A stretch of DNA of 43,173 nt from contig JAQIBE010000285.1 in NCBI GenBank assembly GCA_027859235.1, positions 1 through 43,173 of the forward strand, written 5' to 3'. Below, piece after piece: positions 8,214 to 16,847 of this stretch (its first letter is position 1; every line of letters starts with the position of its first letter). The notes beneath the pieces are model-generated. The model saw only the letters and a list, made by a program, of their open reading frames with translations, was not told the origin of the DNA and ran no database searches. The position numbers and the translations under genes were made by a program. Source of the DNA: Desulfobulbaceae bacterium. Its GTDB lineage: Bacteria; Desulfobacterota; Desulfobulbia; Desulfobulbales; SURF-16.

Positions 8214-9562
8214 AGCAACTACAACCCCTTTCCCCAAAAGAGATTGTGGCAGCATTGGATAAGTACATCATTGGTCAGGACTCGGCCAAGCGTTTTGTGG
8301 CGGTTGCCCTGCGTAATCGCTGGCGCAGGCAGCAGGTTCCCCAGCCGTTGCGGGATGAGATTTCGCCAAAAAACATCATCATGATCGGCCCCACCGGTGT
8401 GGGTAAAACGGAAATTGCCAGGCGTCTGGCCCAGCTGGTTCGTTCCCCTTTTTTAAAGGTCGAGGCCACTAAATTCACGGAAGTGGGTTATGTCGGCCGG
8501 GATGTGGAGTCCATGATCCGTGATCTCACTGAGCTTGCCGTGACCCTTGTCAAGGAGGAACAGACTGAGATTGTTCAGCAGAAGGCCAAAGACAGGGCGA
8601 AAGAGGCCCTGCTCGATTTGCTTGTTCCGCCTTCTCCGGTTGCCCCGGGTGTGGACCCTGCTGATCCTGCTGTCTCTCCAACCCGCGAGAAGTTTCGGAA
8701 GATGCTTGCGGATGGTGTGCTGGATGAGCGGGAGGTGGAGATGCAGATTGAGCAACCCGGTCCAACAATGCCCATGGTTGAAATGCTTTCCACCGGACCT
8801 GCGGATGATATGGGTTCTTCCATGAAGGATATGTTCTCTAATCTCTTCCCTAAGAAATCCCAGAAACAAAAGCTGCGTGTGAAGGACGCCATTCCAGTGC
8901 TTGAAAAACAGGAGGCGGATAAACTCATTGATATGGAACAGGTGAATCGTCTTGCTGTGGAACGGGTTGAGCAGACCGGAATTATCTTCCTGGATGAAAT
9001 TGACAAGATTGCCTCCCGTGGTACAGGCGGCAGTGCTGGCGAAGTTTCACGGGAAGGGGTTCAGCGTGATCTCCTGCCCATTGTTGAGGGGGCAAGCGTC
9101 AATACAAAATATGGCATGGTGCGCACGGATCACATCCTTTTTATTGCCAGCGGTGCCTTTCATTCCAGTAAACCCTCTGACCTGGTTCCGGAATTACAGG
9201 GGCGTTTTCCTGTACGGGTGGAGCTTCATGCCCTGGGAGAGGATGAGTTCTACAGGATTCTTGTTGAGCCGCAGAATGCCTTGCTCAAGCAGTATAAGGC
9301 CCTGCTGGCAACAGAGGGTATTGATCTTGAGTTTGCTGATGATGCGATTCACAGTATGGCCAGGATAGCGGCTGAGGTGAATGAATCCACTGAGAATATC
9401 GGGGCACGCAGGCTCCATACCATTCTGGAGAAATTGCTTGAGAATATCTCCTTTGATGCCCCGGATATGGAAGCTTCGGTCTTTCCGGTTACAGCGGAGT
9501 ATGTTGACTCCCAGTTGTCCGACATTGCCGAGGATAAGGATCTGAGCCGCTATATCCTCTAA
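8210..9562 (+). CDS. hslU: ATP-dependent protease HslVU, ATPase subunit
   Basis: A 450-residue AAA+ unfoldase that feeds substrates to HslV. The N-terminus [31 protein letters not shown] is diagnostic. The Walker A is GPTGVGKTE near residue 65, the pore region [11 protein letters not shown] follows, and Walker B is [11 protein letters not shown] near residue 260. The intervening roughly 150 residues form the HslU I-domain. The C-terminus ends RYIL, consistent with the short hydrophobic tail that docks into HslV. The start ATG overlaps the hslV stop (ATGA), so the two are translationally coupled. The next gene follows 20 nt later in the same direction. Confidence 0.97.
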   Translation: MKQLQPLSPKEIVAALDKYIIGQDSAKRFVAVALRNRWRRQQVPQPLRDEISPKNIIMIGPTGVGKTEIARRLAQLVRSPFLKVEATKFTEVGYVGRDVESMIRDLTELAVTLVKEEQTEIVQQKAKDRAKEALLDLLVPPSPVAPGVDPADPAVSPTREKFRKMLADGVLDEREVEMQIEQPGPTMPMVEMLSTGPADDMGSSMKDMFSNLFPKKSQKQKLRVKDAIPVLEKQEADKLIDMEQVNRLAVERVEQTGIIFLDEIDKIASRGTGGSAGEVSREGVQRDLLPIVEGASVNTKYGMVRTDHILFIASGAFHSSKPSDLVPELQGRFPVRVELHALGEDEFYRILVEPQNALLKQYKALLATEGIDLEFADDAIHSMARIAAEVNESTENIGARRLHTILEKLLENISFDAPDMEASVFPVTAEYVDSQLSDIAEDKDLSRYIL

Positions 9563-9581
9563 AAAACAGGAGTAGAGTCCC

Positions 9582-10094
9582 ATGTATGATGCAGAGTTGA
9601 AGTATTGTCCCAAGTGTAATGATGAGTATATGCTGACAGCGGATCGTTGTGCAGCCTGTGATATCCCCCTGCTCACGGGGGATGAGATGGTGAGTTTTCT
9701 GGCAAATGGTCCACGCTCAGCGCGGCAGGGTGCACTCACCGCAACTGATGATGTGGTGACGATTCATCAGGGGCCAATGGCTGATCTGAAACATCTTAAG
9801 CAGCTCTGTGAACAGGAGAATATTGGTGTGGCAATTACCAGTGAGGGCGGCGGTTGCGGTAAGAGTTGAGGCGGCTGCACCTATGATCTCCGAGTTCGGA
9901 GAGAAGATGCCCGGGATGCCGTTGCTCTGATCCAGCAGGTTTTTGTTAAAGAAACAGGTCTGGATGACCATGATACGTCACGCAGTGACGCGGTCTTCAG
10001 CCAGGACACAAGTCATGCTACCTGTCCGGCCTGCGGTTTTGAGTTTGAGACGACCAGTACAACCTGTCCTGACTGCGGGTTATGCTTTGCTTAA
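9582..10094 (+). CDS. candidate selenoprotein: zinc ribbon, DUF2007-like domain, zinc ribbon (in-frame UGA)
   Basis: The track stops this gene at a TGA (9867-9869) after 95 codons. The frame continues for 74 more codons to TAA at 10092-10094, and that tail completes the protein. An N-terminal zinc ribbon (CPKC 9-12, CAAC 23-26) is followed by a DUF2007-like fold (VTIHQGPMADLKHLKQLCEQENIGVAI ... YDLRVRREDARDAVALIQQ) whose middle holds C-GKS-U96-GG-C. A second zinc ribbon follows (CPAC 148-151, CPDC 162-165). The UGA splits the fold, so termination there would leave it incomplete. Sec at 96 gives a CxxxUxxC cluster, possibly a metal or redox site. An AGGAG lies 9 nt before the ATG. It follows hslU by 20 nt and its stop overlaps the convergent cooC stop. 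Function unknown. Confidence 0.82.
9887..9902 (+). promoter_or_regulatory. candidate bacterial SECIS hairpin
   Basis: TCTCCG-AGTT-CGGAGA is a perfect 6-bp stem with a GU-containing tetraloop. The loop begins 24 nt after the UGA at 9867-9869. SelB recognises a GU in the apical loop, and spacing varies among bacteria; here it is about 5 nt longer than in the other two candidates of this window. Confidence 0.65.
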
Positions 10095-10855
10095 TCTTTT
10101 CGGGCCTGTAGATAAGCGATTACCTGCTCTGCTGCCTGTGCAGCCTGGGGGTCCATGGCAAGCTCAAGTTTATGGCTTCTGCGTTCCGCTTGTCTGATTG
10201 GTGTTGAAACGGGGAAAAAAGCAACAGGGCGGCTTGGCAGATTGTCATTCATGAACTGACGGTCATCGTCATCCTCCACCAGGTTGCCGATGAAGGAGAT
10301 ATCCTTGATCCCTGTGTCCACGGCCATCTTATGGATTTTTGTGGCGGTGCGCATGGAAGATTTGGAGGGAATGGCCACAATGAACAGCTCGTCAACAGAG
10401 GCAATGGTGCCGCGGCCAAGATGCTCAACGCCGGCCTCCATATCGAGAAGAATGGCCTGATCATCCCCGAGGAGAAGTTTGGTGAGGAGCCGTTTGAGTA
10501 CCGTGGCTTCGGGGCAGGCGCAACCACCTTCTGCCGTTTGAATGGCCCCCAGGACCATGAGCTTGATGCCGTCGGATTCAAGCATGAAATCGGCGAGTAA
10601 ATCATTAATTTCAGGGTTGATGTTGTAATAGGGTGAGCCTGCAGACTTGCCTGCCCGTTCAGCCAGAAGCTGACCCATGTCAGCGATGGGGGTGATGGAC
10701 TCAATATTGGCAAATCCCAGGGTCTGGGCCATATGGGGGCAGGGATCAGCATCGATCACGAGAACATCCTGGCCTGAGGCTTGAAGTTGTCGGGCAATGA
10801 GGGCCATGATGGTGGTTTTACCCACACCACCTTTGCCGGCGATGGCTATTTTCAT
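10091..10855 (-). CDS. cooC: CooC-type nickel-insertion/maturation ATPase
   Basis: A 254-residue SIMIBI-class ATPase starting MKIAIAGKGGVGKTTI, the deviant Walker A of the MinD/NifH/CooC group. VLVIDADPCPHMAQTLG follows near residue 35, and LLDMEAGVEHLGRGT near residue 135 is the DxEAGxEHLGRG signature of CooC proteins, which mature the nickel site of carbon monoxide dehydrogenase. A CPEA Cys lies near residue 113. No CODH gene is within the window, so its client is elsewhere, and a related Fe-S or corrinoid enzyme cannot be excluded. It is a single minus-strand gene, divergent from the muramidase at 10951, with an AT-rich intergenic region. Confidence 0.85.
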   Translation of the reverse strand: MKIAIAGKGGVGKTTIMALIARQLQASGQDVLVIDADPCPHMAQTLGFANIESITPIADMGQLLAERAGKSAGSPYYNINPEINDLLADFMLESDGIKLMVLGAIQTAEGGCACPEATVLKRLLTKLLLGDDQAILLDMEAGVEHLGRGTIASVDELFIVAIPSKSSMRTATKIHKMAVDTGIKDISFIGNLVEDDDDRQFMNDNLPSRPVAFFPVSTPIRQAERRSHKLELAMDPQAAQAAEQVIAYLQARKD

Positions 10856-10950
10856 TTTTTATCCTTATTGTATGGTAGATTACTGATTAATTATAATAGT
10901 TAATCGTAAATCAATTCATTTCCAACTTAATTTTATAACATTTCCCGCCT

Positions 10951-12120
10951 ATGGTTTCCCTTGGTATTGAAGAATTATTAAAGAACAGGCAGCCCCTTCT
11001 CGCTGGTAAGAGGATTGGTCTGTTATGTAATCAGGCCTCCACCGACCGCGCTTTCAATCATACCCGTGATCTCATCCATGCCGCCTATCCCGGGCAGCTC
11101 TCCTGCATCCTGTCACCCCAACATGGTTTCTTTGCGGAAAAACAGGATAATATGGTTGAGTCCGGGCATGGTGTTGATACGGCTACAGGTGTCCCGGTCC
11201 ATAGTTTATATGGTGAAACCCGCAAGCCCACCAGGGCAATGATGGATCAGCTGGATGTTGTTGTGGTTGATATTGTTGATGTGGGCACCAGGGTTTATAC
11301 CTTTATGTACACCCTGGCCTATGTGCTTGAGGCTGCGGCAGAATATGGCAAAACGGTTCTGGTCCTTGATAGGCCCAACCCCATCGGCGGTGTTGAGGTT
11401 GAGGGCAATATCCTTGAGTCTGACGTGAAATCCTTTGTGGGGCTGTATCCTTTGCCCATGCGCCATGGTCTGACCTTTGGAGAACTTGGCGCCCTGTTCA
11501 ATGAGGAGTTCGGTATTGGCGCTGATTATCATGTGATTGCAATGGCAGGATGGACCCGTTCCATGCATTTCCCTGAGACAGGGCTGCCGTGGGTTTTTCC
11601 TTCCCCCAATATGCCGGATTATACAGCGAGTCTCGCCTATCCAGGACAGGTTATCTGGGAGGGATGTAATATTTCTGAGGGCAGGGGAACGTGTTTCCCC
11701 TTCACCCTGTTTGGTGCGCCCTGGGTCCGACCTGATGATGTCTTGGGTTTTGTGAAGCAGACGCCTCTGCCCGGTTGCACCATGCGGCCCCTGCAGTTTG
11801 AACCGACCTTTAACAAGCATAAGGGGAGGGTGTGCCACGGTTTTCAACTGCATATCACGGATGCGAAGCAGTTTAAGCCGTACCGGACCGGGCTGGCCTT
11901 TCTGCAGGCCTTTATGAATCTCTATCCGGAGTTTGCCTATACAGAGCCGCCCTATGAATATGAGTTTGTAAAATTGCCCATGGACCTGATCCTGGGTTCA
12001 CAGAAATTGAGGAAACGTTTGCAGACCACGGAAAATCTTCTGGCGATTGAGCAGAGCTGGCAGGATGAACTGGCTGACTTTGATGCCATGCGCAGCCGCT
12101 ATTTCCTCTACTCGGACTAG
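10951..12120 (+). CDS. DUF1343 / NamZ-like exo-beta-N-acetylmuramidase
   Basis: A 389-residue protein of the DUF1343 family, whose studied member NamZ removes terminal N-acetylmuramic acid from peptidoglycan fragments. Conserved stretches are GLLCNQAS, SPQHGFFAEKQDN, VPVHSLYGETRKPT, DIVDVGTRVYTFMYTL, VLDRPNPIGG, and SEGRGTCFPFTLFGAPW. There is no signal peptide at the ATG used, so this copy may act on recovered muropeptides in the cytoplasm. Upstream sequence is AT-rich without a clear ribosome-binding site, so the start could shift slightly. The gene precedes bpt by 35 nt in the same direction. Family assignment is firm; the substrate is inferred. Confidence 0.85.
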   Translation: MVSLGIEELLKNRQPLLAGKRIGLLCNQASTDRAFNHTRDLIHAAYPGQLSCILSPQHGFFAEKQDNMVESGHGVDTATGVPVHSLYGETRKPTRAMMDQLDVVVVDIVDVGTRVYTFMYTLAYVLEAAAEYGKTVLVLDRPNPIGGVEVEGNILESDVKSFVGLYPLPMRHGLTFGELGALFNEEFGIGADYHVIAMAGWTRSMHFPETGLPWVFPSPNMPDYTASLAYPGQVIWEGCNISEGRGTCFPFTLFGAPWVRPDDVLGFVKQTPLPGCTMRPLQFEPTFNKHKGRVCHGFQLHITDAKQFKPYRTGLAFLQAFMNLYPEFAYTEPPYEYEFVKLPMDLILGSQKLRKRLQTTENLLAIEQSWQDELADFDAMRSRYFLYSD

Positions 12121-12154
12121 TGAAATGAACAAACTTTTTAGAACAGTGTAAACC

Positions 12155-12895
12155 ATGGCAAGTCAAATCACTCTTCTCAACCATGTCTTGATCGGGCGCT
12201 ATCTCAAGCATTTTTATGATATTCCAACCCATTGTCCCTATGGCAAGCGTGATGTTGCCAGGTATCGCCAGGCCCAGTTCGGTTCTGTTGATGATGCGCT
12301 GATGAAGGCCTTTCTCGCCTCTGGTTTTCGGCGCAATGGGAATACCATGTATACCATGGGTTGTCCGGGCTGTGATGCCTGTAGGTCATTACGGATCGAC
12401 CCGCTGCAGTTCAGGCCGAACCGCTCTCAAAAACGGGTTTTAGAGAAGTGTAAACATGTGAAGGCCAGAGTTCGGGAGCTGGAATTTTCCAAGGAGAAGA
12501 TGGATCTTCTGGATCAGTTTTTCAGGAACCGTTTCCCGAATCAGGAGAATAGCGGTGCCAATTATTACGGTACATTCTTCGCAAACGGTATTACGGATAC
12601 CTATGAGGTTGAATACAGGCTTGACGATGAACTCCTGGGGGTCGCTGTCATCGATGTCGGCAGCCAGTGGCTCAATGCCGTTTATTTCTATTTCGACGAC
12701 CGTTTCAGTCATTTAAGTCCGGGCGTCTTTAATATCCTCCACCTGCTTAATCTCTGCCGCATGCAGGATATACGTCATCTTTACCTGGGCTATGCCATCG
12801 CCGGTCATGGACCCATGGTCTATAAGACACGCTTTAAACCCCACGAACTGTTTTATGATGACAGCTGGCATTCCAGTGAGTCCGAGGCCTCGTAA
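12155..12895 (+). CDS. bpt: aspartate/glutamate leucyltransferase (Bpt / ATE family)
   Basis: A 246-residue aminoacyl-tRNA protein transferase of the bacterial ATE family, which attaches Leu to N-terminal Asp or Glu and so marks proteins for ClpAPS. Family features: HCPYGKRDVARYRQ at the N-terminus, the YTMGCPGCDACRSLRIDPLQFRPNRSQKRV segment near residues 65-95, and the C-terminal catalytic region ending VYFYFDDRFSHLSPGVFNIL and LYLGYAIAGHGPMVYKTRFKPHELF. Length is normal. It lies 35 nt after the NamZ-like gene, possibly cotranscribed, and 136 nt before the ispH fusion. Confidence 0.92.
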   Translation: MASQITLLNHVLIGRYLKHFYDIPTHCPYGKRDVARYRQAQFGSVDDALMKAFLASGFRRNGNTMYTMGCPGCDACRSLRIDPLQFRPNRSQKRVLEKCKHVKARVRELEFSKEKMDLLDQFFRNRFPNQENSGANYYGTFFANGITDTYEVEYRLDDELLGVAVIDVGSQWLNAVYFYFDDRFSHLSPGVFNILHLLNLCRMQDIRHLYLGYAIAGHGPMVYKTRFKPHELFYDDSWHSSESEAS

Positions 12896-13031
12896 GTCCC
12901 GCTCCCTCTTTCTTGCAAAAACCTGTTTTTCGGATTATCTTCCACCGTTTTAATAGAAGGGTTCAGGTGCGAAAGTGTTGCTGATAAACTTCTTTGTTTT
13001 CATTAATTCATAACCATGATCACCATTATCA

Positions 13032-14768
13032 ATGAAAGTAATTCTCGCCAAGAAAGCCGGTTTTTGCATGGGGGTACGGCGCGCCGTTGAGACCACCCTT
13101 GCTACCGTCCACCAGGCTGATCAGCAGGTCGCAACATTCGGCCCTCTTATTCATAACCCCCATGTCCTTGATTTGCTCCATGAGCGCGGTGTTGATGTCT
13201 TAACGGATCTCCCCGACAAGCGAGATGGCGTGATTATTATTCGCGCCCATGGTGTCCCGCCTGAACATAAGGCCCGTCTTGTTGGTTCTGGTGCCACGAT
13301 CCTTGATGCCACCTGCCCGCGGGTGATGAAGGTGCAGGCCATCATCAAAAAACATAAGAAGACAGATCATTTTACGGTCATTATTGGTGATAAGGATCAT
13401 GCGGAAGTGGTCGGACTCATGGGGTATGCCAACCCTGAGGTGGCAGTCGTTTCCCGTGTGGAGGATGTTGCCGACCTCGCCATTGCAGGCGACTATATTA
13501 TTGTCTGTCAAACCACCCAGGATAAGGAATCTTTTGATCTTCTCTGTGCAGCCATTCTCGCAAAATATCCAGGCGGTAAAGTTTTCAATACCATTTGTGA
13601 TTCAACGGATAAGCGCCAGACAGCGGTGCGTAATTTATGTGAGCAGGTTGATGCGGTGGTTGTCGTTGGCGGCAAGGCCAGTGGTAACACGAAACGTCTG
13701 GCTGAAATTGCCGAAGCAAAGGGGAAACCCGTCTTTCTGGTGGAAAGTGAAGAGGATCTTGATCGCATCTCGTTGGCTGAATTTGCAGTCGTTGGTGTTA
13801 CGGCTGGTGCATCAACGCCAACATGGATGATTAACCGGGTGATTCGTACCCTTGAAGTTATTCCGAGTAAATCCCAGTGGTTGATTACAACAGTTATGCA
13901 AAAGATTATGGGGCTTCTCCTGGCCTCAAATATCTATGTTGCTGGTGCCGGTGGTCTTTTGGGTGCTGTTTTTGCTGAAGGGCTTGGCGGAAACACAGGT
14001 TTACATGGGTTCATCATCAGCTTCGGCTATTTATTTGCCATGCATAATATCAACCGCTACTCCGGTCAATATGCAAAGAAGTTTAATAATCCTATGGTTG
14101 AGCGTTTCTGCTCGAGGTATTATACCACCCTGATGGGGTTTTCCGTGTTGTTGCTGATCTTGGCCGGATGTCTTGTTTACCCCCTTGGTTATAGACCTTT
14201 CCTGCTTTTTGTGGGGATGGCCCTGTTCGGCATTACCTATGGGACTCAAATTCTTCCTCAATCCCTGGTAGCTGTTTTTAAGATAAAAAAATTAAAAGAG
14301 ATTCCAGGCTCCAAGACGTTTCTCGTGGCCTCGGCCTGGAGTTTGATTATCATCCTTATTCCTAATTGGCCCGTGGTCACGTGGTATCCTTTTGCATATC
14401 TCATGCTCATGCTCGCCATTACGATTTATTGCCGGACATCATTGTTTGATGTATTTGATGTCCAGTCTGACCGTATTGTTGGGAAAGAGACCTTGCCCGT
14501 ATGCATTGGTGAGAGGAAAACCTTACAGTTTCTAACCTGGTCCTTATATGCACAGGGTTGTTTGGCTCTCTTGCCCTCCATTGTCGGCCAGGGGCAGATG
14601 ATGATCCTTTCCTTTCTGCCCTTTACAGGGTATTTACTCGTGCTTATTACATTGTATAAATCTGGGAAATTGGTGGCCTCTCCACGCCTTGAATTCGGGC
14701 TTGAAACGGCGCTCTATGTCTTGGCGCTTGGTCAGTTTATAGCTTTTTATAGTTTTACTTCATTTTAA
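13032..14768 (+). CDS. ispH: IspH (HMBPP reductase) fused to a UbiA-family membrane prenyltransferase-like domain
   Basis: A 578-residue fusion. Residues 1-275 are IspH, the [4Fe-4S] enzyme for the last MEP step. Its three cluster Cys are at 12, 95 and 189, and its His/Glu active-site residues lie in IHNP, AHGVP and DHAEVVG. Residues 285-578 form about eight hydrophobic helices of the UbiA superfamily. Its second Asp-rich motif is intact (DVFDVQSD, 473-480, followed by RIVGKETLPV). The first motif is degenerate: HNINRYSGQYAKKFNNP has no Asp where NDxxDxxxD is expected. The fusion could couple isoprenoid supply to prenyl transfer at the membrane, but the weak first motif means the second activity is uncertain. 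Confidence 0.93.
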   Translation: MKVILAKKAGFCMGVRRAVETTLATVHQADQQVATFGPLIHNPHVLDLLHERGVDVLTDLPDKRDGVIIIRAHGVPPEHKARLVGSGATILDATCPRVMKVQAIIKKHKKTDHFTVIIGDKDHAEVVGLMGYANPEVAVVSRVEDVADLAIAGDYIIVCQTTQDKESFDLLCAAILAKYPGGKVFNTICDSTDKRQTAVRNLCEQVDAVVVVGGKASGNTKRLAEIAEAKGKPVFLVESEEDLDRISLAEFAVVGVTAGASTPTWMINRVIRTLEVIPSKSQWLITTVMQKIMGLLLASNIYVAGAGGLLGAVFAEGLGGNTGLHGFIISFGYLFAMHNINRYSGQYAKKFNNPMVERFCSRYYTTLMGFSVLLLILAGCLVYPLGYRPFLLFVGMALFGITYGTQILPQSLVAVFKIKKLKEIPGSKTFLVASAWSLIIILIPNWPVVTWYPFAYLMLMLAITIYCRTSLFDVFDVQSDRIVGKETLPVCIGERKTLQFLTWSLYAQGCLALLPSIVGQGQMMILSFLPFTGYLLVLITLYKSGKLVASPRLEFGLETALYVLALGQFIAFYSFTSF

Positions 14769-14813
14769 TGCCTTATTAATGAAATTCATGTCAGAAGAGG
14801 CAAGAGGGTGGTT

Positions 14814-15899
14814 ATGTTAGGTTGGTTCAAAAAAAAAATCTCACCAGAGTTACAGGCTGAAGAGGAAGATGTCCGGGATGGGGATGATGTCTCTGTGGTG
14901 GAGGTTGCTGAGGATAGTGCTGAACCTCAGGATGAGGAGGCAGAACCCACTTCAATTCTCCATGAAGATGTTGGCGTGCTGTTTAAGCGACTCACCAGGA
15001 AGATGGCCAAGACCCGCGGGTCGATGGTGGCAAAGGTGGATGAACTTTTTCTCGGCAAGAAGGTCATTGACCCTGAACTCCTTGATGATTTAGAAGAAAT
15101 ACTTATAACGGCTGACCTTGGTGCTGTAACCACCATGGAACTTGTGGATGATGCCAGGGCTAAACTTGCCCGCAATGAACTGTCAGACCCCTTGGTGTTA
15201 CGAAAAACATTGCAGGAGAAGATCACCGAGTATCTCGTCGGTTCAGATAAGCCGGCTGAACTCGTTATGCCGGCTGAAGGTCCCTTTGTCATTATGGTGG
15301 TTGGGGTGAACGGGGTAGGAAAGACAACATCCATTGGCAAAATTGCCAATAAGTTTGTCAATGACGGCCAAAAGGTGCTGCTCATCGCCGCCGACACCTT
15401 TCGTGCCGCTGCAGTTGAGCAACTTAAGATCTGGGGCGAGCGGATTAATGTGCCGGTGATTTCCCAGGATACCGGAGCTGATCCTTCTGCGGTCGTCTTT
15501 GACGGCCTTGAATATGCTGAAAAACGTAATTTTGATGTGATTATTATTGATACGGCAGGACGGCTGCATACCAAGGTCAATCTGATGGAGGAGTTGAAGA
15601 AAATCAATCGGGTGATCGGCAAGAAGATTGCGGGCGGTCCCCATGAGGTGATGCTCGTCATCGATGCGACAACGGGTCAAAATGGCATTGCCCAGACCCG
15701 GGCCTTTTCCGAGACGGTGAAGGTTACCGGGCTGACGCTGACAAAGCTTGATGGTACGGCTAAAGGTGGCATTGTGGTGAATATCTGCCGCGAGTTTGAT
15801 ATCCCCATTCGCTTCATCGGCATTGGCGAGCAGGTGGATGATCTGCGTGATTTTGATCCGGTTGAATTTGCTGAAGCGCTTTTCTTTGTGGAAAAGTGA
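14814..15899 (+). CDS. ftsY: signal recognition particle receptor FtsY
   Basis: The SRP receptor GTPase that docks ribosome-SRP complexes at the inner membrane. The N-terminus is an acidic A-domain (ELQAEEEDVRDGDDVSVVEVAEDSAEPQDEE), followed by the four-helix N-domain and the GTPase. G1 is GVNGVGKTTSIGKIA, then DTFRAAAVEQLKIW, DTAGRLHTKVNLMEELKK, and TKLDGTAKGGI. A GAGG ribosome-binding site favours the ATG at 14814 over the track's GTG at 14808. It follows the ispH fusion by 45 nt. A run of nine T's after the stop is not preceded by a stem. Confidence 0.97.
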   Translation: MLGWFKKKISPELQAEEEDVRDGDDVSVVEVAEDSAEPQDEEAEPTSILHEDVGVLFKRLTRKMAKTRGSMVAKVDELFLGKKVIDPELLDDLEEILITADLGAVTTMELVDDARAKLARNELSDPLVLRKTLQEKITEYLVGSDKPAELVMPAEGPFVIMVVGVNGVGKTTSIGKIANKFVNDGQKVLLIAADTFRAAAVEQLKIWGERINVPVISQDTGADPSAVVFDGLEYAEKRNFDVIIIDTAGRLHTKVNLMEELKKINRVIGKKIAGGPHEVMLVIDATTGQNGIAQTRAFSETVKVTGLTLTKLDGTAKGGIVVNICREFDIPIRFIGIGEQVDDLRDFDPVEFAEALFFVEK

Positions 15900-16011
15900 T
15901 TTTTTTTTAAAAAACCCCTCGCTTAACCTCATAAATACGGATTACAGGGTTTATGAGCAGTTATTTTTTTTGAGAACTAAATGTCACCCCTTATATCTTT
16001 GAGTAGAATAC

Positions 16012-16845
16012 ATGCCCCATTATAGACAACATCAATCTCCCGGCTGTGGCGGTTTCTGCCTCGTTATAACCTTGATTCTCCTCCTCCTGGGAGGGGCACC
16101 ACTGCTATTTAATGTGGTGGGCTTTGTGGTTATGGCGATCGGTTTATTGATCATGGCGATTTTTGTCGGTCTCATTGGCTTTTCATTTTATGTCCGGCAT
16201 AGGGTGAGTCAGTATGAGGCCGGTCAGTCGGAAGACCGCACCCATTTTGTCACCATCCTCATTCATATTCTGGTGAAAATTGCCCAGCTTGACGGCAAGG
16301 TTGGTCGGGCTGAGAAGAGTGCTATTGAAAATTTCTTTCGCACCCACCTCCATTATACCCAGGAGCAGATATACTGGGTTCGTGAACTGATTAAGGATGC
16401 CGCTACCAATACCGACAGCCTTGATTCCTTTTTAGCCGATTTTAAGCAGCAATTTGGCCATCAGCCACGCCTCATCTTGGTTGAACTTATTTTCCAGGTG
16501 CTCTATTGCAATGACACGGTCACGGATGATCAGCTCAACCTTGCCCGCCGTATCAGTGACTTCCTGGCGATCAGCCGCTATGAATATCAGTCGATTTGGA
16601 ATCGCTACCGGGGTGAACAGGCGAGAGGACAGGAACGTTATGTGAGTCAGGAGGATCAGGCGTACCAGACCCTCGGACTAGTAAGAGGGGCAAGTGGTAA
16701 AGAGATCAAGGCTGCATATCGTAAGCTGAGTAAGGAATTTCATCCTGATATGGTGAGTCATTTAGGTGAAGAATTCAGACAGGTTGCTGAAGAAAAGATG
16801 AAAGATATTAATATGGCCTATCAAATATTGAAAGGTAAGGAGTAG
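16012..16845 (+). CDS. membrane-anchored TerB/J-domain protein (DjlA-like co-chaperone)
   Basis: A 277-residue protein with DjlA architecture. Two closely spaced hydrophobic helices (residues 17-37 and 40-62) are followed by a TerB-like helical domain (HFVTILIHILVKIAQLDGKVGRAEKSAIENFF ... FQVLYCNDTVTDDQLNLARRISDFL). The C-terminal J domain (QAYQTLGLVRGASGKEIKAAYRKLSKEFHPDM) has an intact HPD, so it should stimulate an Hsp70 ATPase at the cytoplasmic face of the inner membrane. It is 2 nt before the aminotransferase start, so they are cotranscribed. It differs from E. coli DjlA in having two N-terminal helices. Confidence 0.85.
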   Translation: MPHYRQHQSPGCGGFCLVITLILLLLGGAPLLFNVVGFVVMAIGLLIMAIFVGLIGFSFYVRHRVSQYEAGQSEDRTHFVTILIHILVKIAQLDGKVGRAEKSAIENFFRTHLHYTQEQIYWVRELIKDAATNTDSLDSFLADFKQQFGHQPRLILVELIFQVLYCNDTVTDDQLNLARRISDFLAISRYEYQSIWNRYRGEQARGQERYVSQEDQAYQTLGLVRGASGKEIKAAYRKLSKEFHPDMVSHLGEEFRQVAEEKMKDINMAYQILKGKE

Positions 16846-16847
16846 AT

